The position numbers were made by a program, and so were the translations under genes. Shown piece after piece: positions 53,929 through 62,900 of a stretch of 64,000 bases of DNA. The DNA is from Bombella sp. ESL0385. GTDB taxonomy: Bacteria > Pseudomonadota > Alphaproteobacteria > Acetobacterales > Acetobacteraceae. The notes under the pieces were generated by a model that was not told the origin of the DNA, ran no database searches, and saw nothing but the letters and a program-made list of their open reading frames with translations. Within the stretch, counting starts at the first letter, position 1; each line of letters starts with the position of its first letter. The stretch covers positions 744,001 through 808,000 of the forward strand of contig NZ_WNIJ01000001.1 of the NCBI RefSeq assembly GCF_009725755.1, read 5' to 3'.

Positions 53929-54014
53929 CTGCTGAAAAACTCTCCGTTATCAGAGGAGAGACTGTCAGCAGCCTGTATGGGGGCAATGTGCCCATCAGTA
54001 AGGCGAGTTCAGGC
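53929..54014 (+). promoter_or_regulatory. Structured leader RNA upstream of mtnP
   Basis: Two nested hairpins in a row. First, CTGCTGA (53929-53935) pairs with TCAGCAG (53965-53971) and encloses CTCTCC (53940-53945) / GGAGAG (53955-53960). Second, GCCTG (53971-53975) pairs with CAGGC (54010-54014) and encloses ATGGG (53977-53981) / CCCAT (53991-53995). The two outer stems share one base. The element ends 18 bases before the mtnP ATG, close enough to affect ribosome access. It does not match SAM-II, SAM/SAH, SRP, 6S or other RNA consensus that I know. Confidence 0.45.
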
Positions 54015-54032
54015 AGGATGAAGTGAGGATTT

Positions 54033-54929
54033 ATGGTTGCAGAAGATACAATCGAGCCTGTCATCGGTGTTATCGGAGGCTCCGGCCTTTATGAGATTGA
54101 TGGGCTGGAAAACCGGGAATGGCGTCGTTGTGAGTCGCCATGGGGTAAGCCTTCGGACGAGCTGCTTTTTGGTACGCTGGAGGGTGTGCGATGCGTCTTT
54201 TTACCACGTCACGGCCGTGGGCATCCTATCCCACCTTCCCATTTGAATTATCGTGCCAATATTGATGCGTTAAAACGCGCAGGCGTGACGGATATTATCT
54301 CCCTTTCTGCTGTTGGCTCTTTGAAGGAAGATTTAGCTCCCGGTCATTTTGTGTTGGTTGACCAGTTTATCGACCTCACACAAGGCCGCCCCCGGACCTT
54401 CTTTGAGGAAGGCTGCGTGGCCCATGTGGCCATGGGTGAGCCTGTTTCAGCACGAATGGCTAAAACATTAGCGGAAGAAGCTGAAAAGCTGGATATTTCC
54501 GTCACGAAGGGCGGGACTTATGTGGTGATCGAGGGGCCTCAATTCTCCACACGGGCTGAGAGTGAGCTTTATCGCTCTTGGGGGGCGTCTGTCATTGGGA
54601 TGACAAACATGCCAGAAGCACGTCTCGCGCGGGAAGCAGAGATGAACTACGCTACCGTTGCGATGGTGACGGATTATGATTGCTGGCATGAGGAGCATGA
54701 GCATGTCACGGTGGAGGCTGTAATTCGGACGATGAAGAGCAACTCCACCCATGCGCGGGAGCTTGTCCGCCGCGCTATTCCTGCCCTTGGGAAGCCGCGG
54801 CCTATTTGCACAGGCCCCGGTGCGGCAGAGCGTGCGTTGGATAACGCCATTATCACCCCGCCAGAAGCACGGGATTTTGCGGCTATTTCACGTTTGGATG
54901 CGGTCGCAGGCCGTGTTTTGATGGGCTAA
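54033..54929 (+). CDS. mtnP: S-methyl-5'-thioadenosine phosphorylase
   Basis: Splits methylthioadenosine to adenine and methylthioribose 1-phosphate, the entry to methionine salvage. The 298 residues show GVIGGSGLYEIDGL, the phosphate-site FLPRHGRGHPIPPSHLNYRA, STRAESELYRSWGASVIGMT and NMPEARLAREAEMNYATVAM with VTDYDCW. TDYDCW separates MTA phosphorylases from purine nucleoside phosphorylases. AGGA five bases before the ATG supports this start. It is monocistronic, preceded by a structured leader and followed by a strong terminator; other mtn genes are not in the window. Confidence 0.95.
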   Translation: MVAEDTIEPVIGVIGGSGLYEIDGLENREWRRCESPWGKPSDELLFGTLEGVRCVFLPRHGRGHPIPPSHLNYRANIDALKRAGVTDIISLSAVGSLKEDLAPGHFVLVDQFIDLTQGRPRTFFEEGCVAHVAMGEPVSARMAKTLAEEAEKLDISVTKGGTYVVIEGPQFSTRAESELYRSWGASVIGMTNMPEARLAREAEMNYATVAMVTDYDCWHEEHEHVTVEAVIRTMKSNSTHARELVRRAIPALGKPRPICTGPGAAERALDNAIITPPEARDFAAISRLDAVAGRVLMG

Positions 54930-54964
54930 GTCCAGCCTGTAATGATGCAGGAATGACGCTGTAG

Positions 54965-55006
54965 AAAAGCCCCTCTGTTCCATCGTAAGCAGAGGGGCTT
55001 TTTTTA
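54965..55006. terminator. Intrinsic terminator after mtnP
   Basis: AAAAGCCCCTCTG (54965-54977) pairs with CAGAGGGGCTTTT (54990-55002), a 13-bp stem with a 12-nt loop followed by a T run; the A run on the left could also serve the convergent SDR gene. Confidence 0.93.
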
Positions 55007-55029
55007 TCTTTTTCTAGGATGAATGGGGC

Positions 55030-55818
55030 CTAAAATCCGTGAAGCAAGCCGCCATCAATCGGGATGCGCGTCCCGGTGATATAAGCGGCAAGCGGGCTTG
55101 CGAGAAATGCTACGAGATGGCCGAACTCCTCAGGCTGGGCATAACGGCCTGCGGGGATCCCAGCTTCTTTTTGTTTGCGAAACTCTGCGAGGGGAATACC
55201 CGCCTTTTCGGCACGGATTTTATTAAGCGTTGCGGTGCGCTCTGTCTCAAACCGACCGGGGAGAATGGTGTTAACAGTCACGCCATCCTGCGCTACCTCA
55301 CGCGCAAGCGTTTTGCCCCAACTCGCTAAAGCAGAGCGTAACGCGCTAGAGAGAACAAGATTAGGGATAGGCTCCACAATACTGGTGGAGGAAATCATAA
55401 GGATGCGCCCAAATTGCCGTTGCCTCATCCCCGGTAGATATTGGCTGACAAGCTGCATAATGGGCAGCAGCATGGTTGTGGCTTCTTGCTGCCATAGGGC
55501 TGGGTCGCACTCTGTTGCAGGGCCAAGGGGCGGGCCGCCGCCATTGCCGATGATAATATCAACTTCTGGCAAATCTGCTTTTAAGGTTTTGAGGCACGCT
55601 TGGACACTCTCTTGAGAGGCAAAATCTACACTATGCCACTGTGGTGTGATGCTTGTCTCAGCCGTGATTTTTGTTGCAGCCTGCTGGAGGGTCGCCTCAT
55701 TGCGGGCGAGGAGATAAGGGCGTACCCCTTCTTTTGCAAGGGCTAGGGCGGCCCCTAGTCCCAGCCCTTGGCTACCCCCCATAATAATGGCCGAGCGGCG
55801 CGTAAGATGTAGGTCCAT
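55030..55818 (-). CDS. SDR-family protein lacking the usual catalytic Tyr-Lys
   Basis: A 262-residue Rossmann-fold protein. SAIIMGGSQGLGLGAALALA is a modified TGxxxGxG cofactor site (GGSQGLGLG); VDIIIGNGGGPPLGPATECD is the NNAG-region variant with GNGGGPP, and C-terminal YITGTRIPIDGG is typical. After the catalytic-Ser segment MISSTSIVEPIPNLVLSSAL, the expected YxxxK is replaced by LSSALR, so both Tyr and Lys are missing. Such variants exist as a beta-ketoacyl-reductase-like SDR subgroup with imperfect active sites. GGGGGAG lies 7 bases before the ATG. Substrate unknown. Confidence 0.85.
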   Translation of the reverse strand: MDLHLTRRSAIIMGGSQGLGLGAALALAKEGVRPYLLARNEATLQQAATKITAETSITPQWHSVDFASQESVQACLKTLKADLPEVDIIIGNGGGPPLGPATECDPALWQQEATTMLLPIMQLVSQYLPGMRQRQFGRILMISSTSIVEPIPNLVLSSALRSALASWGKTLAREVAQDGVTVNTILPGRFETERTATLNKIRAEKAGIPLAEFRKQKEAGIPAGRYAQPEEFGHLVAFLASPLAAYITGTRIPIDGGLLHGF

Positions 55819-55892
55819 AATCTGGCTCCCCCTTTTAAAAGACCTTCACACCATTCATCCTCTCGGAGAGGAGCGCAAGAGGGAGATGGTGT

Positions 55893-55921
55893 TTGACATA
55901 GAATAAGAAAATCTAATGAAT
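55893..55921 (+). promoter_or_regulatory. Candidate housekeeping promoter of groES-groEL
   Basis: TTGACA at 55893-55898 is a perfect -35 hexamer; 17 bases later ATGAAT (55916-55921) matches four of six -10 positions. It would give a leader of about 190 nt to groES. Confidence 0.4.
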
Positions 55922-55978
55922 AATAGATATTAAAAGGCAATAACGATTAAAAAACATCATAAGGACGCCTCTCTCCTG

Positions 55979-56007
55979 CTTGACGCTGCTAGAGGGCATC
56001 ACTATTT
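55979..56007 (+). promoter_or_regulatory. Candidate sigma-32 (RpoH) heat-shock promoter of groES-groEL
   Basis: CTTGAC (55979-55984), a 15-base spacer, and CACTATTT (56000-56007) resemble the RpoH elements CTTGAA and CCCCATNT. It lies about 110 bases before the groES start. No CIRCE element (TTAGCACTC-N9-GAGTGCTAA) is present, so heat-shock control would be by RpoH rather than HrcA. Confidence 0.5.
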
Positions 56008-56115
56008 CTCATTCGCCCCACAAAATGGGGAGTTTTCTTGGTGCGCTGCTAGATTGAGCGCAATAACCCGGCTGCGCTGCTTTATGAGAAGGGCCAGCCT
56101 AGAATGGAGTAATCC

Positions 56116-56406
56116 ATGACGAAATTTCGTCCCCTTCACGACCGTGTAGTGGTCCGCCGCTTAGATGGTGAGGAAAAAACCGCTGGTGGCATTATCATTC
56201 CTGAGACCGCTAAGGAAAAGCCAATGGAAGGCGAGGTTCTCGCTGTTGGCTCTGGTGCCCGTAACGAGCAAGGCCAGGTTGTGCCGTTGGATGTTAAAGT
56301 GGGCGACCGTGTCCTCTTTGGCAAATGGTCCGGCACTGAGGTGAAGGTCAATGGGGAAGACCTGTTGATCATGAAAGAGAGCGACATTCTTGGCGTTGTT
56401 GGCTAA
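56116..56406 (+). CDS. groES: Co-chaperonin GroES
   Basis: The 96-residue lid of the GroEL chaperonin. It begins [20 protein letters not shown], has the GroEL-binding mobile loop in [19 protein letters not shown] and ends [18 protein letters not shown] is seven bases upstream of the ATG. It is separated from groEL by 57 bp, in the standard operon order. Upstream lie two candidate promoters and a repeat-rich leader. Confidence 0.98.
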   Translation: MTKFRPLHDRVVVRRLDGEEKTAGGIIIPETAKEKPMEGEVLAVGSGARNEQGQVVPLDVKVGDRVLFGKWSGTEVKVNGEDLLIMKESDILGVVG

Positions 56407-56448
56407 GGCTGCGCCCTCTCTTTAAATCCTGTTCTGACCTTTGTTTAA

Positions 56449-58125
<1,677 letters not shown>

Positions 58126-58140
58126 TCGCTCATCCTTCCC

Positions 58141-58226
58141 CATCCCGGTCATGTGGCCGGGATGGCCACCTGTCACGACAGGTCAAAAGAAAAGCCCTGT
58201 TTCTTGCCGGAGCGGGGCTTTTTTTA
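58141..58226. terminator. Hairpins and intrinsic terminator after groEL
   Basis: Three stems follow groEL: CATCCCGG/CCGGGATG (58141-58164), ACCTGTC/GACAGGT (58168-58183), and AAAGCCCTG with GCGGGGCTTT (58191-58221) followed by a T run. The last is a rho-independent terminator; the first two probably stabilise the mRNA 3' end. Confidence 0.85.
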
Positions 58227-58243
58227 TGCGTTGTTTTTGTGCG

Positions 58244-61174
58244 TTATGGGTTAAGAAACCCATTAATATCCTCCAACGCTTCAGCAAGAGGGAGCCTTTG
58301 GATGGGCACTCCCTCGGGGAAGGCGGAGAGTAAGCGGGAGGGCATGCGGCGGTCTAAAATAATGAACACCCCGCGGTCATCCGCACGGCGAATAAGCCGC
58401 CCAAAGGCTTGTTGTAGGCGCATCCGGGTGATGAGGTCGTCATAATCACCAGGCCTGCCGCCGGAGAGATGGCGGCGGCGTTCACGGTGGAGGATATCGG
58501 GCCGTGGCCAAGGGGTGCGCTCTAACACGACCATACGCAGGGCCTCACCGGGGACATCCACGCCATCGCGCATCGCATCTGTGCCGAGTAAGCAGCTATT
58601 GGTCTCGGTGCGGAAAACATCCACCAAGGTGGCGTTATTCATCGCATCAATATGCTGGGCATAGAGGGGGATATGGTTCATCCCCAAAGGTTCATGAATA
58701 CGGCGATGAACCTCTTTAAGCCGATTAATGGCGGTAAATAACCCTAACGCGCCGCCATGAGCAACTTCAAAAAGGGCTTGGAAGGCTTGCGCCTGCGCGG
58801 CAGGGCCTTTGGCGAGGTCGGTAATGATGTAAGCGCGGGTTTGATGGGCGTAATCAAAGGGACTCATTAAAGAAGCCCGCATAGGCGGCTTGAGGAAATG
58901 CGTCGTCCCTAGCCGCCTTTCAGCGCGTTCCCAGCCGTCTTTTTCATCATCATCAGCTTTGCGGTCCCGCAATGTTGCGGAGGTAATAAGCAGCCCGTGG
59001 GTGGTGCTTTGCAGTGTGCTGGCAAAGGGGATAGTAGGGTCTAACCAATGGCGGTTGAGGGCAATATTATGCCCCTCTTGCCCAAAGCGTGCCGTGGGTA
59101 AGAGTTCGCGATGGATGAAGTCCACAAAGGTGGGGAGTGTTGGGCTGAGGGGAGAGCTTGCAAGGATAGAGCGCAACATACTAATCCACCCCTGCAAACG
59201 GGAGAGGGCACGGCGGTAGAGGCTGCGTATTGCGCCTTCCACCCGTTGTTGAAAAGCGGTGTCGAGCTCCTCTTGGTCTTCCAACGCCTCACGAAGAATA
59301 CGCAGGATGTCATCAAGTGGGGTGACAATCGCTTGCAGAGCAGTAAGGAGGGCCTCGGTTTGGTCTTTCAGAGTCGGGGGAATAGGGTGGAGGTCACATT
59401 CTTGCCGTGCATAGGCTCCATGCTCGCCTCGTGTTTGTAGGCTGATTTCTGCCAAGCGGGCATCAAGATGGGTATCAAGAGATTGAAGAAAAGCCTCTGC
59501 TGGTTGTTGTGCTGCGGCATCATCTAGGTTGGCTTCATGCTCGGCTTCCATAATAGGAGCATTGAGGCGGTTTTGCCGTGCCTCATGGATCCGGTCGCTC
59601 CAACCGGGGCGGGGTAAGCCTTGCTGCGTGGCATAGACCAGTTTTTGGAAGGGGTCTTTTAGGGCAGGGAGAGCCTCTATGAGGTCCTCCATCCGGCGTA
59701 ATAAGCCGCGTGCGCGAGAGCGGCTCCCTTCCGCACCGAGAATCCAACGCCGTAGCTCTGCGGTTTCTAACCCGGAGAAGGTGAGGGAGAAGGCACTATC
59801 GGCAGCATCGGGGATGTGATGGCCTTCATCAAATACATAACGGGAGGGGATGCCGTTTTCATCGGGCAAATTGCCGGGGGCAAGCTCTTGGGGGAGGAGG
59901 GCGTTCCATGCCGCTTGGGAGAGGACGAGCGCATGATTAGCGATGACGAATTGGGCATGATGGGCACGGCGTATGCCATGCTCGATAAAGCAGCTTTGAT
60001 AATGTGGGCAGGCCGAATGGATGCATTCACCGCGCCGGTCTGCCAGCGTATTTAATAAGCCACGTTGAAATAGCTCCCCAAACCAGCCGGGGAGGTCGCC
60101 CCCCATGAGGTCACCATCCTGCGTATGCTCAGCCCAAAGGGCGAGAAAGATAAGTGGGATAAGGCCATGTTGCTCATGCGGGGGGCGGTTAAGCCACGCA
60201 TTTGTGAGGTCTTCCAAGTTTAAAAGGCAAAGATAATTCTCACGTCCTTTACGGATGACGGCTTGCTCCCGCCGCTCTATTGGGTCGGGATAGAGGCGGG
60301 TGAGTTCTTGCTCAATTTGGCGTTGTAGATGGCGTGTATAGGTGCTGACCCATACCGCCCCATCGTTCTTTTCCGCCCATAAGCTGGCTGGGGCGATATA
60401 GCCCATCGTTTTGCCTGTGCCTGTTCCAGCCTCGGCCAACATGATGTTGGGGGCGTTGGCAATATCGCGTGGGGCAAAAGCATAGCTGGCAGCAGAGGCA
60501 AAATCCGCTTGGCCGGGCCGTGGCTCTGCCGTGTGACCGAGCAAGGTGGCGAGGCGTTTGCGGGCCTCTTGCGGGTCCACCGGTTGGCTAGCGGCTTGGG
60601 GGCGAGGCGCGCGCTCCTCCCATTGGGGGAGACGTTTCCATATTTTCAGCGCATCAATCTCTTGCGCGCGGTTGGGGGGTGTTGTGTCAGGCGATGGCGG
60701 AAGGGCCTGCGTGACGATGTCATGCCAGCTCCACCCTGCTTGCTTTAGGGAGGGAAGAAGGAGGCGAATTGTGGCAAGGTGATGAGGTGGACGCGCGGGG
60801 AGGTCATCAAGCAGCTTCTGCGCGATTTCATAAAGGCTATCAGCTTGGAGGGGCTGTGTATTCTCGGGGGCGATGAGGCCAAGCTCTAAGGCGAGGCCAC
60901 GGGCGGTAGGGGTAACATTACGCGCAGGATGAATGAGAAGGAAAAGCTCCAGCAGGTCTAACCACGGGGCTGGTGGGGGTTCTGGCGGGAGGTCCAACAG
61001 GCGTAGCGTGGCCGGGCCGTGGATGAGCAAAGGCGGGGGAAGCTGGTGTAATGTGCTGCGCAGCTCCTCTAACGGTAAGTCCAGCATTTCCCCATCAGGT
61101 GTGATGAGGGAGGATAAGCCATGGCGGGCAATGAGAGCCGGGGCATCAAAAAAGGAGTGAAAAAGGCTGGGCAT
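58244..61174 (-). CDS. DinG/XPD-like ATP-dependent DNA helicase
   Basis: A 976-residue superfamily 2 helicase. After a proteobacterial N-terminal extension of about 240 residues come Walker A EAGTGTGKTMGYIAP, four cysteines that suit an XPD-type [4Fe-4S] cluster (YLCLLN, then CIHSACPHYQSC), the DEGHH (DEAH-type) box, and C-terminal motifs with GTDAMRDGVDVPGEALRMVV and QQAFGRLIRRADDRGVFII. Together these match the DinG-like family seen in alphaproteobacteria. The frame opens at 61222; ATG 61174 (MPSLFHSFFD) is chosen as the likely start, with ATG 61186 an alternative. It is divergent from lysS. Confidence 0.9.
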   Translation of the reverse strand: MPSLFHSFFDAPALIARHGLSSLITPDGEMLDLPLEELRSTLHQLPPPLLIHGPATLRLLDLPPEPPPAPWLDLLELFLLIHPARNVTPTARGLALELGLIAPENTQPLQADSLYEIAQKLLDDLPARPPHHLATIRLLLPSLKQAGWSWHDIVTQALPPSPDTTPPNRAQEIDALKIWKRLPQWEERAPRPQAASQPVDPQEARKRLATLLGHTAEPRPGQADFASAASYAFAPRDIANAPNIMLAEAGTGTGKTMGYIAPASLWAEKNDGAVWVSTYTRHLQRQIEQELTRLYPDPIERREQAVIRKGRENYLCLLNLEDLTNAWLNRPPHEQHGLIPLIFLALWAEHTQDGDLMGGDLPGWFGELFQRGLLNTLADRRGECIHSACPHYQSCFIEHGIRRAHHAQFVIANHALVLSQAAWNALLPQELAPGNLPDENGIPSRYVFDEGHHIPDAADSAFSLTFSGLETAELRRWILGAEGSRSRARGLLRRMEDLIEALPALKDPFQKLVYATQQGLPRPGWSDRIHEARQNRLNAPIMEAEHEANLDDAAAQQPAEAFLQSLDTHLDARLAEISLQTRGEHGAYARQECDLHPIPPTLKDQTEALLTALQAIVTPLDDILRILREALEDQEELDTAFQQRVEGAIRSLYRRALSRLQGWISMLRSILASSPLSPTLPTFVDFIHRELLPTARFGQEGHNIALNRHWLDPTIPFASTLQSTTHGLLITSATLRDRKADDDEKDGWERAERRLGTTHFLKPPMRASLMSPFDYAHQTRAYIITDLAKGPAAQAQAFQALFEVAHGGALGLFTAINRLKEVHRRIHEPLGMNHIPLYAQHIDAMNNATLVDVFRTETNSCLLGTDAMRDGVDVPGEALRMVVLERTPWPRPDILHRERRRHLSGGRPGDYDDLITRMRLQQAFGRLIRRADDRGVFIILDRRMPSRLLSAFPEGVPIQRLPLAEALEDINGFLNP

Positions 61175-61282
61175 TGCTGCTACCATACACGCGAATGGTC
61201 TTTTCTGCGAGAGAGAAGACATGCCTCCCTCGCATTAGGATACTTGACCCGTAGAGTGTGGCTTCATAATTACCGTGGGATT

Positions 61283-62899
61283 ATGACAAAACATTCACCG
61301 TCTTCTCAGACTGATTCGTCCCTTCCCAAGCTCTGGCCGTTTGAGGAAGCCCGCAAGCTCGCCGCCCGAGTGGCAGAGAGGGACCCTAGCAAACCGGTCT
61401 TGATGGAGACAGGTTACGGCCCCTCTGGTCTGCCGCATATTGGCACATTTGGCGAGGTAGCGCGGACAACATGGGTCCGTCAGGCATTTGAGGAGCTTAC
61501 AGGCCGTAAGACCCGGCTCTTGGCGTTCTCTGATGATATGGACGCTTTGCGTAAAGTGCCGGGCAATGTGCCACAACAAGAGATGTTGGCAGAGCATCTC
61601 GGCTTGCCCCTCTCACGTATTCCTGATCCTTTTGGTACGCATGAAAGCTTTGCGGCCCATAATAATGCTCGCTTGCGTCAGTTTTTAGATGCCTTTGGCT
61701 TTGATTACGAATTCGCCTCAGCCACTGATTATTACACCTCTGGCATTTTCGATGCGGCTTTGAAGCGTGTTCTGGAGGAGCATGATCGCATTATTGAGGT
61801 CATCGCCCCTACATTGGGGAAGGAACGCCGCGCGACTTATTCCCCCGTGCTGCCCATCCATCCAGAGACGGGCCGTGTCATGCAGGTGCCTATCATCAGT
61901 GTGGATCCTGATGCTGGTACAGTGGCTTGGAAGGATGAGGGTGGCAAGAGCTTTGAGACCTCTGTGTATGGCGGCCAGGCCAAAATGCAATGGAAGGCGG
62001 ATTGGGCCATGCGCTGGTACGCCTTAGGGGTCGATTACGAGATGTCCGGTAAGGACCTCATCGATAGTGTGAAGCTTTCCTCCAAAATCTGCCGTATTTT
62101 GGGGAAAGAGCCGCCGCTAAATCTGACCTATGAGCTGTTCCTTGATGCTCATGGGCAGAAGATTAGTAAGTCCAAAGGTAATGGCCTCTCGGTAGAGGAG
62201 TGGCTGCGCTATGGCCCGGCGGAAAGTTTGGCGCATTATATGTTCCAGCAACCTACGCGGGCGAAGCGGCTTTACACCGATATGATTCCGCGTGCTACGG
62301 ATGAATATTTGGCCCTTGTGCAAAAGGGCGAGCAGCAAACAGCGGAGGAGTTCCGCTCTAATCCGGTTTGGTTTGTGCATGATGGGACGTTACGCCCGCA
62401 AGATACCAGCCCGGTTTCCTTCACAGCTCTGTTGAATCTGGCTAGTGTGGCGAATGCGCGGGAGGTGGAGACCTTGTGGAAGTTCCTGCGCCGTTATGAT
62501 GCGTCTCTCTCGCCAGAGACACATCCTTATGTGGCGCGGTTGGTGCAACATGCGTTGGATTATTTTAATGAACGCGTCCGCCCGACAAAGGTCTTCCGTG
62601 CCCCAACGGAGACAGAGCGCAAAGCGTTGGAGGACCTTGCCGCCACGCTAAAGACTGTACCCGAGACGGCCAGCCCGGATGATGTGCAAAATGTCGTCTT
62701 TGAAGTAGGTAAGCGGTATTTTGCCAAGCCAGAGCTGCGGTCATGGTTCGGTTGTTTATATGAGGTCCTACTGGGCCAGAAGGAAGGGCCGCGCTTTGGG
62801 ATTTTTGCAGCACTCTTTGGGCTGAAAGAAACCATTGCTTTGATTGATGAAGCTCTAGCGCACCCTGTAGATGCCCATGCTGGAGAGGCTGAAGGCTAA
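61283..62899 (+). CDS. lysS: Class I lysyl-tRNA synthetase
   Basis: Charges tRNA-Lys. This is the archaeal-type class I enzyme, not the class II LysRS of most bacteria; its presence is characteristic of many alphaproteobacteria. The HIGH-type motif is PHIGTFGE, the KMSKS motif KISKSKGN, with YGPSGLPHIGTFGEVARTTW as N-terminal context. The frame opens upstream at 61121 over the helicase gene, but ATG 61283 with GTGGGA upstream is the proper start (538 residues). The next gene begins 1 bp after its stop. Confidence 0.97.
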   Translation: MTKHSPSSQTDSSLPKLWPFEEARKLAARVAERDPSKPVLMETGYGPSGLPHIGTFGEVARTTWVRQAFEELTGRKTRLLAFSDDMDALRKVPGNVPQQEMLAEHLGLPLSRIPDPFGTHESFAAHNNARLRQFLDAFGFDYEFASATDYYTSGIFDAALKRVLEEHDRIIEVIAPTLGKERRATYSPVLPIHPETGRVMQVPIISVDPDAGTVAWKDEGGKSFETSVYGGQAKMQWKADWAMRWYALGVDYEMSGKDLIDSVKLSSKICRILGKEPPLNLTYELFLDAHGQKISKSKGNGLSVEEWLRYGPAESLAHYMFQQPTRAKRLYTDMIPRATDEYLALVQKGEQQTAEEFRSNPVWFVHDGTLRPQDTSPVSFTALLNLASVANAREVETLWKFLRRYDASLSPETHPYVARLVQHALDYFNERVRPTKVFRAPTETERKALEDLAATLKTVPETASPDDVQNVVFEVGKRYFAKPELRSWFGCLYEVLLGQKEGPRFGIFAALFGLKETIALIDEALAHPVDAHAGEAEG

Positions 62900-62900
62900 G

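Noticed and set aside
53929-54014. Known riboswitch or housekeeping RNA (SAM-II, SAM/SAH, SRP, 6S) ahead of mtnP
   Set aside because: The conserved core sequences of these classes are absent; kept only as an unclassified structured leader.
55819-56115. CIRCE/HrcA operator upstream of groES
   Set aside because: Neither half-site TTAGCACTC nor GAGTGCTAA is present; an RpoH-like promoter fits better.
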